A stretch of DNA of 53,266 nucleotides, from positions 1-53,266 of the forward strand of contig JAJDZG010000163.1 in NCBI GenBank assembly GCA_022824765.1, read 5' to 3'. A model generated the notes under the pieces. That model ran no database searches, had not been told where the DNA came from, and was given only the letters and a program-made list of their open reading frames with translations. The stretch is from Dehalococcoidia bacterium (GTDB taxonomy: Bacteria > Chloroflexota > Dehalococcoidia > Bin125). Made by a program: the position numbers and the translations under genes. The number at the start of each line of letters is the position of its first letter. Position 1 is the first letter of the stretch. Shown here in pieces: positions 24,480 to 32,669 of this stretch.

Positions 24480-25271
24480 ATGGGACGCTTGGACGATAAG
24501 GTTGCGCTGGTCACCGGCGCGGCGCGGGGGATTGGCAAGGGCATCGCGACGGAGCTCGCCAAAGAGGGCGCGGACATCGTGATCTGCGACCTGCTGATCG
24601 ATGATGCCTTCCGCACGGCGGGAGAGTTGCAGAACAAACACGGCGTGACCGCCATCGCGCTCGAGATGGACGTGACCAGCGATGACTCGGTCGCAGCGCA
24701 GGTCCGCGAGGCGTTGTCGCAGATGGGCAAGATCGACATCCTCGTCAACAACGCCGGCGTGCCGCCTGACAACTTCGGCGCCGACGAGACCGAGGCAGAC
24801 TGGGACCGCTGCTACGAAGTGAACCTGAAGGGCATCTGGAAGGTCACCACGGCCGTCGTGCCGCACTTTAAGGAGCGCAACGAGGGCAAGATCGTCAACA
24901 TCGCCTCGATCGCCGGACGGCTCGGCGGCGGGATGTCGTCGTACTCCGCATCGAAAGCAGGCGCGATCAGCATCACGCAATCGCAAGCGGCGGAGTACGG
25001 CCGCTTCAACGTGAACGTCAACGCGATCTGCCCCGGTCTGCTCTGGACCGATCTCTGGCGTCAGATCGAAGGGATGTTCGCCGGCGACCACACCGAAGAG
25101 GTCGTCGACCGCCGCGAGCGGTTCGAGGCGGTCGTCGCCAGCAACATGCCGCTGGCTCGCGAGCAGACTCCAGAGGACATCGGCAAGGCCGCGGTCTTCT
25201 TTGCCAGCGACGACGCCAAGAACATCACCGGACAATCGCTCAACGTCGACGGCGGCATGCGCATGAACTAA
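24480..25271 (+). CDS. Short-chain dehydrogenase/reductase (SDR)
   Basis: 263 residues, classical SDR. Cofactor motif VALVTGAARGIGKGIA (TGxxxGIG), acidic residue after beta-2 (VICDLLIDD) suggesting NAD(H) preference, NNAG at about 90-93, catalytic Ser in NIASIAGRLGG, and Tyr/Lys in SSYSASKAGAI. The C-terminal ITGQSLNVDGGM is typical of the FabG-like group. Oxidises or reduces an unknown alcohol/ketone. Same strand as the MFS gene before it and the crotonase after the repeat array. Confidence 0.92.
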   Translation: MGRLDDKVALVTGAARGIGKGIATELAKEGADIVICDLLIDDAFRTAGELQNKHGVTAIALEMDVTSDDSVAAQVREALSQMGKIDILVNNAGVPPDNFGADETEADWDRCYEVNLKGIWKVTTAVVPHFKERNEGKIVNIASIAGRLGGGMSSYSASKAGAISITQSQAAEYGRFNVNVNAICPGLLWTDLWRQIEGMFAGDHTEEVVDRRERFEAVVASNMPLAREQTPEDIGKAAVFFASDDAKNITGQSLNVDGGMRMN

Positions 25272-25297
25272 CCCACACCCCACTCCCCCGCCTAACC

Positions 25298-25490
25298 GCT
25301 CCCCCTTCCAAACGGAGCTGCCGAAGAAACAAACCGCTCCTCCTTTGGGAGAGCTGCCGAAGGAACAAACCGCTCCCCCTTTGGGGGAGCTGCCGAAGGC
25401 TGTGGGGGGTTCCCCCTTCCAGACGGAGCTGCCGAAGGAACAAACCGCTCCCCCTCTGGGGAGCTGCCGAAGGCTGAGGGGGCTCCGCCC
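25298..25490. repeat. Array of about five palindromic CTCCCCC repeats
   Basis: Units share aaccgctcccc(c)tttggggg-agctgccgaagg; the best copy contains GCTCCCCC-TTT-GGGGGAGC, a perfect hairpin, followed by tgccgaaggctg. The copies vary in the loop and alternate with a form lacking the second arm (cttccaaacggagctgcc). No spacers of constant length, so not CRISPR. The array occupies nearly the whole 295-nt gap between the SDR and crotonase genes. Same family as 12742-12779. Confidence 0.85.
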
Positions 25491-25566
25491 ATTCATCTCG
25501 GCATAGCCCGGCAAGAACGGCGCTCAGCGCCTCCAACCGATCGCTCAGAGAAAGCGAGACGCCCCA

Positions 25567-26373
25567 ATGTCCGACGAACTGCTCTACGACGTTCAGGATC
25601 ACGTGGCCGTGATCACGCTGAACCGTCCCGAGAAATTGAATGCGTTTTCGAACGAGATGCTGCACGCGTGGCAGGAGTCCATCGTGCGCGCATCGACCGA
25701 TCAGGACGTGCGCGTGATCGTGGTCACCGGCGCTGGACGCGGCTTCTGCTCGGGCGCTGACGTCGGACGCGAGCGGGCCGGCGCGGACGTGCTCGGCGGC
25801 GATCCCAACGCGCCGGCGGCCAACCGCAACTCGCTGCGCAACTCCGTCCAACGCGTCCCCAGAGCCCTGTTCAACTGTGAGAAGCCGTACATCGCCGCGG
25901 TCAACGGCGTCGCGGCCGGTGCCGGCATGGACATGGCGTCGATGGCTGACCTGCGGATCGCCAGTGATCGGGCGCGATTCGGCATGCGCTACGTGAACAT
26001 GGCGCTGATCCCCGGCGACGGCGGTTGCTACTACCTGCCGCGCATCGTGGGGATGTCCAAGGCGCTCAAGCTGATGTGGACGGGCAAGCTTTTCAACGCG
26101 GACGAAGCGCTGGAAATCGGTTACGTGAGCCAGGTCGTCCCGCACGACGAGCTGATGGATCGCACGCTCGAGTTCGCCGGCGAGATCGCGAAGATGCCAG
26201 CGGTCAGCGTGCAGCTGATCAAGCGCCTCGCCTACCGTTCGGCCGAGACCGGACTGCACGAGTCGCTCGAGATGGCGGACCACGCGATGGTGATCGCGAG
26301 GTCAACCGAAGACGCCGTGGAGGGTCCGCGCGCGTTCGCCGAGAAGCGCGAGCCCAACTTCCAGGGCTTCTAA
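25567..26373 (+). CDS. Enoyl-CoA hydratase/isomerase family (crotonase) protein
   Basis: 268 residues. YDVQDHVAVITLNRPEKLNAFSNEM, oxyanion segment GAGRGFCSGADVGRERAG, second oxyanion segment KPYIAAVNGVAAGAGMDMASMADLRIAS, then MALIPGDGGCYYLPRIVGMSKALKLMWTGKLFNADEALEIGYVSQVV. The acidic residue after the proline region (G-D-G-G) matches the hydratase catalytic loop better than the other crotonase in this window. Probably beta-oxidation-like hydration of an enoyl-CoA; substrate not known. GCGAGA precedes the ATG. Confidence 0.92.
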   Translation: MSDELLYDVQDHVAVITLNRPEKLNAFSNEMLHAWQESIVRASTDQDVRVIVVTGAGRGFCSGADVGRERAGADVLGGDPNAPAANRNSLRNSVQRVPRALFNCEKPYIAAVNGVAAGAGMDMASMADLRIASDRARFGMRYVNMALIPGDGGCYYLPRIVGMSKALKLMWTGKLFNADEALEIGYVSQVVPHDELMDRTLEFAGEIAKMPAVSVQLIKRLAYRSAETGLHESLEMADHAMVIARSTEDAVEGPRAFAEKREPNFQGF

Positions 26374-26493
26374 CCCCCTGTTGCTGCGTGGGGATCAGCG
26401 GCGAGACAGCGGCAGCGGGCTTCGTGATCGACGCTGAGCTCCGTCGCCGCTCTCTGTCAAGCGGAACATTACACTGAGGTCAGAGGAATCCTG

Positions 26494-27198
26494 ATGACCA
26501 CGCTCAAACCCGCTGTGACGACTGCTCGCTGGGAGCTGCCGGAAATCCCGCAGCGACACGAGGACGAAGTGACCCAATACGAGCATCTGTTTCACGACGG
26601 GAACTCCCACCACCTCCTGCAACATCTGTTCATTCGCGGCGCCGACCGCAACACGACACTGATGACCGCCGACAAGTGGATCATCGAAGACTTCTCCACA
26701 TTCGTCGACAAGGCGAGGTACCCCGATCTGCTCGTCGCCTTCCACGTCGATCCAGCGGCGTACCAGGCCAGCAACGGATACGTCATCACCGAACAGGGCA
26801 AGCCTCCCGACTTCATTCTTGAAGTGGGATCGCCAAGCACCGGTGATCGGGATATCGGTGCCAAGCGGGACGACTACGAGTATTGGGGCGTGCTGGAGTA
26901 TTGGCGATTCGATCCAGACGGCAAATCGCACGGCGCCCGACTCGGCGGAGACCGCCTTGTCAACGGTCGTTACGAGCCGATCCCTGTGCGGGAGATGGCC
27001 TCAGGCAGTGTCGAGGGGTACTGCGAAGTGCTCGACATGATCCTGCGCTGGGAAGATGGTGACCTCTATTGGGTCGAGCCTTCGACGGGCAGACCAGTGT
27101 CGACGTTCGAACAGGAACGTCAGGGCCGCATCGAAGCCGAGCAGCGCATCGCGGAGCTTGAGGCCGAGTTGCGGCGTCTGCGGGAGCGCGACGACTGA
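26494..27198 (+). CDS. Uma2 family (DUF820) restriction-endonuclease-fold protein
   Basis: 234 residues. The PD-(D/E)XK nuclease core is visible: YPDLLVAFHVDP, then PPDFILEVGSPSTGDRDIGAKRDDYEYWGVLEYWRFDPDG, the arrangement typical of Uma2/DUF820 proteins. A C-terminal coiled coil (FEQERQGRIEAEQRIAELEAELRRLRE) is a common appendage in Chloroflexota and cyanobacteria. TACACT lies upstream and GAGGA 7 nt before the ATG, so this gene is leadered. Its cellular role is unknown; no restriction-modification partner is nearby. Confidence 0.88.
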   Translation: MTTLKPAVTTARWELPEIPQRHEDEVTQYEHLFHDGNSHHLLQHLFIRGADRNTTLMTADKWIIEDFSTFVDKARYPDLLVAFHVDPAAYQASNGYVITEQGKPPDFILEVGSPSTGDRDIGAKRDDYEYWGVLEYWRFDPDGKSHGARLGGDRLVNGRYEPIPVREMASGSVEGYCEVLDMILRWEDGDLYWVEPSTGRPVSTFEQERQGRIEAEQRIAELEAELRRLRERDD

Positions 27199-27202
27199 TC
27201 GA

Positions 27203-27580
27203 TCACTCGTCCGAGACGTAGATGGTGCCGTCGGCCACGCGCGTGGAGAAGGTTTGGATTCGTTCCGGCTCGATCTTGTTCTTGATGAACCCCGGTGGCG
27301 GCGGCATCAGCTTGTGGATCATGTTCCAGACGCCGTTTGGCAGCCAGGCCTTGGTCTGACCGGTGCGCATGTCGAACTCGCAGTCGTGCCAGGGGCAGAC
27401 GATGTGCGAGTTCTTCAGCTCGCCCACCGAGAGCGGCGCGAACAGGTGCGGGCACTTGTCCTGCACGGCGAAGATCTCACCGTGCACATTGGCCACGCAG
27501 ACGCGGGTGCCATCCACATCGGCGGCGGTCACTTCTCCCGGCGGCAGCTCGGACACGGGACAGACGGCGGTCTCGGCCAT
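27203..27580 (-). CDS. Rieske [2Fe-2S] domain protein
   Basis: 125 residues from the ATG at 27580 (GGGAGG 6 nt upstream); the tracked ORF begins 32 codons earlier without support. Cluster ligands Cys43/His45 in DKCPHLFAPL and Cys62/His65 in VCPWHDCEFD. Nothing besides the Rieske domain, so it is a small soluble ferredoxin of the type that feeds dioxygenases or other redox partners; which partner is unknown. It ends 4 nt beyond the convergent Uma2 gene. Confidence 0.92.
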   Translation of the reverse strand: MAETAVCPVSELPPGEVTAADVDGTRVCVANVHGEIFAVQDKCPHLFAPLSVGELKNSHIVCPWHDCEFDMRTGQTKAWLPNGVWNMIHKLMPPPPGFIKNKIEPERIQTFSTRVADGTIYVSDE

Positions 27581-27729
27581 GGTGCGCCTCCCTGAAATGG
27601 CGGTTCTTCGCTCTGGCAGGTCCGCCTCGATCATCGCGCGGACGGCCAGCACAGTCAACGCGTAACACTTGCCCAATCGGTCTGGCGCATAGACTGGATC
27701 AGTCCCCGCCGACGAGAACGGAGCCCAGC

Positions 27730-28557
27730 ATGGTGTTCGAACAGTACCTGTCGCCTCAGCGAATTGCGATCATCGAAGTCGCTGGGCAGATCGGCACGCG
27801 GATCAATCCGCGCGAGCTCTCGCGCACCTTCCAGCGCGTCGCCGAGAACGACAGCTATCCCGCGGTCGTGCTCGACATCGACTCGCCCGGCGGCGGCGCG
27901 GCGGCGTCTGAAGCGCTCTACATCGCGGCCCAGCGGATGGCCGAGAAGAAACCCGTCGCCGCGGCGATCCGCGGCGTCGGAGCCTCGGGCGGATACATGA
28001 TCGCCTGCGCTGCCAACCCGATCTTCGCGCTGCCAACCTCGATCGTCGGATCGATCGGCGTGATCTGGACCGCGCCGATGATCTCCGACGCGCTCGACCG
28101 TGTGGGTGTCAAAATGCGGACTCGCGCCGCCGGCGAGTACAAGGACATGGGCTCGCTCTTCCGCGAGAACACGCCTGAGGAAGACGAGAAACTCGACGCG
28201 CTGATCGCCTCGGTCTACGGCCGGTTCGTGGACATTGTGGCCGAAGGCCGGCCTGATCTGAGCCGTGAGCAGGTTGAATCGCTCGCATCGGGCGAGATTC
28301 ACACTGGCGCTGAGGCGCAGGAACTCGGCCTCGTCGATCGGCTGGGTGATCTGAGTGACGCCATCGACTGGGCGGCGGAACAGGCCGGCATCGAGCGCCG
28401 CACATCGCTCGTGCGGCCCAAGCGCGGCATCCTGCAGATGTTGATGACACAGGGCGCCGACTCGATGGCGCAGGCCGTCGTCAACGCGCTCGTTGACCGA
28501 GTCGAGACGAGCCGCGTCGAGCAGTTGCTCGAGGCCCGCTTCCGCATCCAGCGCTAA
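27730..28557 (+). CDS. sppA: Signal peptide peptidase SppA-type serine protease
   Basis: 275 residues from the ATG at 27730 (GGAG 7 nt before); the 420-residue tracked ORF is a false extension over the Rieske gene. ClpP/crotonase fold with VVLDIDSPGGGAAAS, catalytic Ser86 in GVGASGGYM and general-base Lys138 in AAGEYKDMGS. The Ser-Lys distance of 52 equals that of the short Bacillus-type SppA. GSIGVIWTAP is also typical. No N-terminal membrane segment is seen, so it may be a soluble or peripheral form. Likely degrades residual signal peptides or small membrane-derived peptides. Confidence 0.88.
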   Translation: MVFEQYLSPQRIAIIEVAGQIGTRINPRELSRTFQRVAENDSYPAVVLDIDSPGGGAAASEALYIAAQRMAEKKPVAAAIRGVGASGGYMIACAANPIFALPTSIVGSIGVIWTAPMISDALDRVGVKMRTRAAGEYKDMGSLFRENTPEEDEKLDALIASVYGRFVDIVAEGRPDLSREQVESLASGEIHTGAEAQELGLVDRLGDLSDAIDWAAEQAGIERRTSLVRPKRGILQMLMTQGADSMAQAVVNALVDRVETSRVEQLLEARFRIQR

Positions 28558-28597
28558 GGCGCCGTCCCCGTCCCCGTGCCCCGTCCCCATGCCCCGC

Positions 28598-28636
28598 GCC
28601 CCGACACGGGGCGTGCCCCGTGCCCCGACACGGGGC
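28598..28636. repeat. Two GC-rich hairpins between convergent genes
   Basis: GCCCCG-ACA-CGGGGC occurs at 28598-28612 and again at 28622-28636, separated by gtgccccgt, in a stretch of gtgccccgt/ccccgtcc low-complexity sequence. They lie between the convergent sppA and DinB-like genes and could stop transcription from both sides, but there is no T tract. Confidence 0.55.
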
Positions 28637-29193
28637 TACAGCGACCGCATCATCTTCGGGCCGTTGATGATGTCGTCCGCGTGCCCGTTGTCGTGCTCCG
28701 CCCAGGCTTCGAGCAGCGACAGCGCGTTACCGGCGAAACCCATCCGCATCAGCAGGTGATCCTCGGTCAGCGCGGCGAGCAGGATGGTCGACTTCTTCGA
28801 GCCCGCCTGCAGCTGGTCCGCGAGCGCGTCCACAGATACTCCCGCAAACCGCTCGGCGCCGAGCGCGTTGGCCAGGTGCAACTCTGGACTGGGCAACGAC
28901 GGATCCGGCGACCACTCGTCGAGCGGCGATCCGTTCAGCGCCGCGTTGAGCACATCGTGATAGCGACGGTCCGCTGCTGCGACGTGCGCCAGCACGTCGC
29001 GGCGAGACCACTCTGGCGCCGCCGATGCTTCCAGCCAGCTTGTGGCGGGCAGGCTCTCCACCATCTGAATCAGACGGCGCCGCGCCCGCAGGGCGCGGGT
29101 CAGCGGGACCCAGATCGCCGGCGCGAAGTCATCCGCCGGCAGCGGCGGATCTGTCGCCAGAAGCGGTCGGTCATCTGATTGCGGCACGCACAC
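28636..29193 (-). CDS. DinB/mycothiol-maleylpyruvate-isomerase N-domain-like protein
   Basis: 185 residues. The four-helix DinB fold is suggested by PLTRALRARRRLIQMVESLPATSW, WSRRDVLAHVAAADRRYHDVLNAAL (first metal-binding His) and LLEAWAEHDNGHADDI (two later His). This superfamily includes thiol-dependent isomerases and transferases. The tracked GTG start at 29193 has no clear ribosome site. Gene order is minus strand, 28 nt after the flavin reductase gene. Substrate unknown. Confidence 0.7.
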   Translation of the reverse strand: MCVPQSDDRPLLATDPPLPADDFAPAIWVPLTRALRARRRLIQMVESLPATSWLEASAAPEWSRRDVLAHVAAADRRYHDVLNAALNGSPLDEWSPDPSLPSPELHLANALGAERFAGVSVDALADQLQAGSKKSTILLAALTEDHLLMRMGFAGNALSLLEAWAEHDNGHADDIINGPKMMRSL

Positions 29194-29221
29194 GCCGGGC
29201 AGGCTCCGCGCTGCTCGCTTG

Positions 29222-29731
29222 CTACCAGCTCATCGAAGGATCGGGCGGGCCGAGCTTCCGATAGTTGCCGCCGTAGAAGATGATCGGTTCGTCGTCCGAC
29301 TGCTTCTCGAAAGCCTTGACCTCGCCGACGATGATCTCATGGTCGCCGCCGTCCAACACCGAATGGATGGAACAATCGAACACCATCGTGGCGTTCGCGA
29401 GCCGCGGCTGACCGGTGGCGCCCAGCGTGTGATCATGATCGTCAAACTGGTGCGGCGGAGCGGCGCGCTTGCTGCTGGCAAAGTAGTTGGAGGTGTCCAT
29501 CGCGCTGTCGGGCAGAATGTTGACGGTGTAGGCGCCGGTCTCCTTCAGGAGCGGCAGCACGCTCGCGCCCTTGTCCACGCAGACCAGCACCAGCGGCGGA
29601 TCGAGCGAGAGCGATGAGAACGACTGCGCGGTCATGCCCACGAAGTTGGGGTCCGTACCGGTCGTAATCACGGTGACGCCGCTCGGGAACATGCCCAGCG
29701 CGTTGCGGAATTCTCGGTCGTCGAAGTCCAT
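29222..29731 (-). CDS. Flavin reductase-like FMN-binding protein
   Basis: 169 residues, split-barrel flavin reductase: FRNALGMFPSGVTVITTGTDPNFVGMTAQSFSSLSLDPPLVLVCVDKGASVLPLL, then YTVNILPD, and GGDHEIIVGEVKAFEK, FYGGNYRKLG. Typical of the reductase component of two-component flavin monooxygenases (HpaC/RutF type). GAGAGGG lies 6 nt before the ATG. No large monooxygenase component is in the window, so the partner must be elsewhere or the protein works alone. Confidence 0.92.
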   Translation of the reverse strand: MDFDDREFRNALGMFPSGVTVITTGTDPNFVGMTAQSFSSLSLDPPLVLVCVDKGASVLPLLKETGAYTVNILPDSAMDTSNYFASSKRAAPPHQFDDHDHTLGATGQPRLANATMVFDCSIHSVLDGGDHEIIVGEVKAFEKQSDDEPIIFYGGNYRKLGPPDPSMSW

Positions 29732-29776
29732 GACGTGCCCTCTCAGCGTCGAGATGCGTGTCTGCGGGATCGCAGG

Positions 29777-30736
29777 CTAGCGCAGCGGCAGGTCGAGCAC
29801 GGTCATCAGGCCGCGTCGAGTGTGCGGTATCACACGGCAGGCGCGCAAGACCGCCGCCGCCGTCGCATCGTCGCCAAAGACGCCGCCCTCGAAACGCAGT
29901 CTCAGCGGCGGCGTTCCGTCGACCACGATCTCGTCGTACTCCATCTCCACCGCTGCGTTGGCTTCGAAGTGTAGCCGCACCGTGTGGCCGTCGAAGGTGG
30001 AGCCTTCCAGCGTCTCCAGCGTGCCGGCCACCAACTCCTGGCCCTCGACCTCGCAGGGGACCATGTCGTGGCGCCAATCGGTCAGCTTCCAGCCGAGCGC
30101 ATATGCGAGCAACCGGGCAGACTCCTCCAGTCCGACGTGACCGAAGCCGCCGCCGGCATTCTTCTCATCCCATTGCGCCTTCGAGATGCCCATACCGACC
30201 TTCTCCTGGAACGGCACGCGCCGCCGCGACGGATCCTGCACTCTGCGCACCGAGACCGACGTAATGCTGTGCGAGATCGATGACAGCGACGCCGGCAATG
30301 CGTCCATCAGGAAGCCTGGATTGACGCCCGTGCCGACCACCGTGCGTTCCGCTCTGCGCGCCAGCACGTCGAGCCCTGCCGCAATCTCCGGGTGACGCGC
30401 ATGCGCGAACGACAACTCCTCGCAGGTGGAGACCACGTGCAGCTCCTGCCGCAGGGCTTCTTCGATCTGCCCCGACACCTTGTCCAGATAGGAACCCGTG
30501 CAGTGGATCAGAATCCCCCCGTCGGAGCGGGAGTCCACGCGCGCCGCCGCGACCGACTGCCGAATCGCGATCTGTGGTGCGCCCTCCACGAAGTCCGACA
30601 GCGAACGCCCAACCATCTCAGGATTGATCTCCACCGCGCCAACGACCTCAAGGTATGGGTCGCCCAGCGCCGCCTCGATCACTCGCAGGCCGATCGGTCC
30701 CAATCCCTGCACGATGACTGGCAGCGGTGCGCTCAT
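29777..30736 (-). CDS. Dihydrodipicolinate reductase-like NAD(P)-dependent dehydrogenase
   Basis: 319 residues from the ATG at 30736 (GGAGG 6 nt before); the tracked ORF has a 33-codon false extension. N-terminal Rossmann domain VIVQGLGPIGLRVIEAALGDPYLEVVGAVEINPEMVG. C-terminal domain with GTGVNPGFLMDALPASLSSI, a segment shared with 2,4-diaminopentanoate dehydrogenase-type proteins. It is not a DapB: the DapB signature around E-x2-HHxxKxDAPSGTA is absent. Likely an amino-acid or hydroxy-acid dehydrogenase; substrate unknown. Confidence 0.82.
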   Translation of the reverse strand: MSAPLPVIVQGLGPIGLRVIEAALGDPYLEVVGAVEINPEMVGRSLSDFVEGAPQIAIRQSVAAARVDSRSDGGILIHCTGSYLDKVSGQIEEALRQELHVVSTCEELSFAHARHPEIAAGLDVLARRAERTVVGTGVNPGFLMDALPASLSSISHSITSVSVRRVQDPSRRRVPFQEKVGMGISKAQWDEKNAGGGFGHVGLEESARLLAYALGWKLTDWRHDMVPCEVEGQELVAGTLETLEGSTFDGHTVRLHFEANAAVEMEYDEIVVDGTPPLRLRFEGGVFGDDATAAAVLRACRVIPHTRRGLMTVLDLPLR

Positions 30737-30812
30737 ATCGTTCCTCCAACCTCCGTCAACGGTGATAATCTCAGCAGTCTGCGCTGAGGGTACCAACGAA
30801 TCGGAGGCTGAC

Positions 30813-31628
30813 GTGGTCGACTTTCCCGAGCACAACGCCGAGTCGCTCGACGCCTGGAACGTGAACTCGGAGCTGTGGGATCAGGTGCAGGGCGACGACG
30901 GCAACTTTTGGCAGCGAGAGCTCGTCTTCCCCGCCACCATGGAGCTGCTCGAGCCGTTGCCAACGTCCGTGCTCGAAATCGCCTGCGGGAACGGCAACTT
31001 CGCCCGCACGCTGGCGAGACGAGGAGTCTCCGTCACCGCGACCGATGGGTCGTCAGCACAACTCGAACGCGCCAGGAAACGTTCAGCAGGACTCAAGATC
31101 AACTGGGTCCGCGTCGATGCCACAGATCGCTCCGCGCTCGCGGCAATCGCCGATGCCGCGAACGCGCCGTTCGGCGCCATCGTCTGCAACATGGCGCTCA
31201 TGGACATCGCGGAGATCACGCCGCTGTTCGACATGTTGCCACTCGCTCTGGCACGGGACGCGCCGCTGATCTTCTCAATCCTGCACCCCGCCTTCAATCT
31301 GGGCCCCGATGTCCGACTGTTCGCCGAACGACTGGAGACTCCAGACGGCCAACTGGTCGAGCAACGCGGAGTGAGAATCACCGGATACCTCGACATCGGC
31401 GTACAGCACGGCATCGCGGTCGCCGGGCAGCCAAGCCAGCAACCTTACTTCCATCGACCACTACAAGACCTACTGAGCGCCGCCTTTGAGCGCGGCTGGG
31501 TGCTCGACGGTATCCGCGAACCCGCCATGACCGACGGAGGCGAAGGCGACTCCGACAACCGCCTCAGCTGGGATCATCTGCCCAGCATCCCACCAGTCTT
31601 CGTCGCCAGACTCCGCCACCAAGGCTAG
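30813..31628 (+). CDS. Class I SAM-dependent methyltransferase
   Basis: 271 residues from the GTG at 30813, which has GGAGG 5 nt upstream; the tracked ORF extends back over the divergent gene. Rossmann methyltransferase: VLEIACGNGNFARTLARRGVSVTATDGSSAQLERARK (motif I and acidic ribose-binding Asp), GAIVCNMALMDIAE (motif post-II/IV), then a C-terminal substrate-facing part. A possible -10 box GATAAT lies at 30764-30769. Divergent from the DapB-like gene. Substrate unknown. Confidence 0.88.
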   Translation: MVDFPEHNAESLDAWNVNSELWDQVQGDDGNFWQRELVFPATMELLEPLPTSVLEIACGNGNFARTLARRGVSVTATDGSSAQLERARKRSAGLKINWVRVDATDRSALAAIADAANAPFGAIVCNMALMDIAEITPLFDMLPLALARDAPLIFSILHPAFNLGPDVRLFAERLETPDGQLVEQRGVRITGYLDIGVQHGIAVAGQPSQQPYFHRPLQDLLSAAFERGWVLDGIREPAMTDGGEGDSDNRLSWDHLPSIPPVFVARLRHQG

Positions 31629-31686
31629 GGGATGTTCACAGAAACTGGAGGGCGTCCCAGATCATGGCGAGACCGGGGTCGTGGAT

Positions 31687-31870
31687 CGTCGTCCCAGCGA
31701 AGTCTGGGACCTCGCTTGGGGCTGGACGGCGCATCATCCGTCGTCCCAGCGAAGTCTGGGACCTCGCCTGAGGCTGGACGGCGCATCATCCGTCGTCCCA
31801 GCGAAGTCTGGGACCTCGCTTGCGGTTTGTGTAGCTGGCCAGGCGAGATTCCAGACAAGCTGGAATGACG
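31687..31870. repeat. Three 52-bp tandem copies carrying a GTCCCAG hairpin, the last merged into an 80-bp composite element
   Basis: Copies begin at 31687, 31739 and 31791, exactly 52 bp apart (cgtcgtcccagcgaagtctg...gacggcgcatcatc). Each contains GTCCCAG-CGAAGT-CTGGGAC. The third joins an ATTCCAG-ACAAG-CTGGAAT hairpin at 31848-31866, giving an 80-bp composite (31791-31870) that in reverse complement matches 50372-50451 except for a few bases. Besides these, the 31629-31915 gap holds no gene that I can see. Confidence 0.88.
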
Positions 31871-31915
31871 AACCCTCACCCCCGCCGCTCAGGATGCTCA
31901 AACCCCTCGTAAGCC

Positions 31916-32257
31916 TCACTCGTCCCAGTCGTCGAGTTCGTCGAGGTCGTAGAGCCGGGCTCTGCCCGCAGCCAGGTCTTCGTCAAGTCGGCGCAGCAGC
32001 TCAGAGATGAACTCTTCGCCCGCTGGCGTCAGCTCGGGGTCGTAACAGATGCCGACGCCGGGGTCGGGATCCCACATCGGTACCCATGCCTGACCTTGCG
32101 GATCGATCATCCGACGCGACAGCCGCGACTCAGTCCACTCCCACCAGGGGTGCTGTTCGCAAAACTGCTCGAAGAGCATCCCCTTGCGACGGCGAATGTC
32201 CGCCATCGACATCGGCGTACCAAGCGTCGATTCGCCCTCAATCCGCCTCAGAGTCAT
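31916..32257 (-). CDS. Hypothetical acidic protein
   Basis: 113 residues from the ATG at 32257, supported by GGGAGG 6 nt upstream; the tracked ORF adds 63 out-of-family codons. Contains RRRKGMLFEQFCEQHPWWEWTESRLSRRMIDPQGQAWVPMWDPDPGVGICYDPELTP and a very acidic tail (YDLDELDDWDE). No signal peptide, membrane segment or recognised domain. Same strand as, and just downstream of, the NIPSNAP gene. Confidence 0.65.
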   Translation of the reverse strand: MTLRRIEGESTLGTPMSMADIRRRKGMLFEQFCEQHPWWEWTESRLSRRMIDPQGQAWVPMWDPDPGVGICYDPELTPAGEEFISELLRRLDEDLAAGRARLYDLDELDDWDE

Positions 32258-32300
32258 GCTGGACCTCCCGATGGCACTCAGGATATCCAATCGCTGAGGC

Positions 32301-32627
32301 CTATGGCATCGGCGACCATTCGGTCGGCTGCAGGATGCGGTTTTCGATGTGGTGGACGAGCGGACCGGCCTCCTCGGACGCCGCCCGAGCCGCCTGCCAC
32401 TCAGGGTCGGACGCGAAGTTCTTCCACGCCTCCTCGCGCTGGCCATGACTCTCGAAGCTGACGATGTACCACAGCTCGTCCGAGCGGCCGCCGACGGAGT
32501 TCGTCCAATAGCCCACGTTGCGGATGCCGTGGCGCTCGAACAGCTCCATCGTGTGGTCGCGGAAGCGCTTCATCAGCGCTCCCATCTTGCCCGGATGCGC
32601 GGTGTAGATGCGGAGTTCGTAGATCAT
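32301..32627 (-). CDS. NIPSNAP family protein
   Basis: 108 residues from the ATG at 32627 with GAGAGGGA upstream. MIYELRIYTAHPGKMGALMKRFRDHTMELFERHGIRNVGYWTN and ELWYIVSFESHGQREEAWKNFASDPEWQAA are the typical NIPSNAP ferredoxin-like (dimeric alpha-beta barrel) segments. The molecular role of bacterial members is not established. Lies between the CocE-type hydrolase gene and the small acidic-protein gene on the same strand; these three probably form one transcript. Confidence 0.9.
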   Translation of the reverse strand: MIYELRIYTAHPGKMGALMKRFRDHTMELFERHGIRNVGYWTNSVGGRSDELWYIVSFESHGQREEAWKNFASDPEWQAARAASEEAGPLVHHIENRILQPTEWSPMP

Positions 32628-32669
32628 GTCGGTCCCTCTCAATGCTCTCTTGCAGCTCTCTGTGAGCGC

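Noticed and set aside
25298-25490. CRISPR-like array
   Set aside because: Units are directly abutting hairpin repeats of uneven form without unique, constant-length spacers; no cas genes nearby.
28598-28636. Rho-independent terminator pair
   Set aside because: Strong hairpins but no following T run on either strand; kept only as a repeat.
29777-30736. Annotation as DapB in the lysine pathway
   Set aside because: The DapB HHxxKxDAPSGTA signature is not found.
31687-31842. CRISPR with 52-bp period
   Set aside because: The whole 52-bp unit repeats, so there are no spacers.
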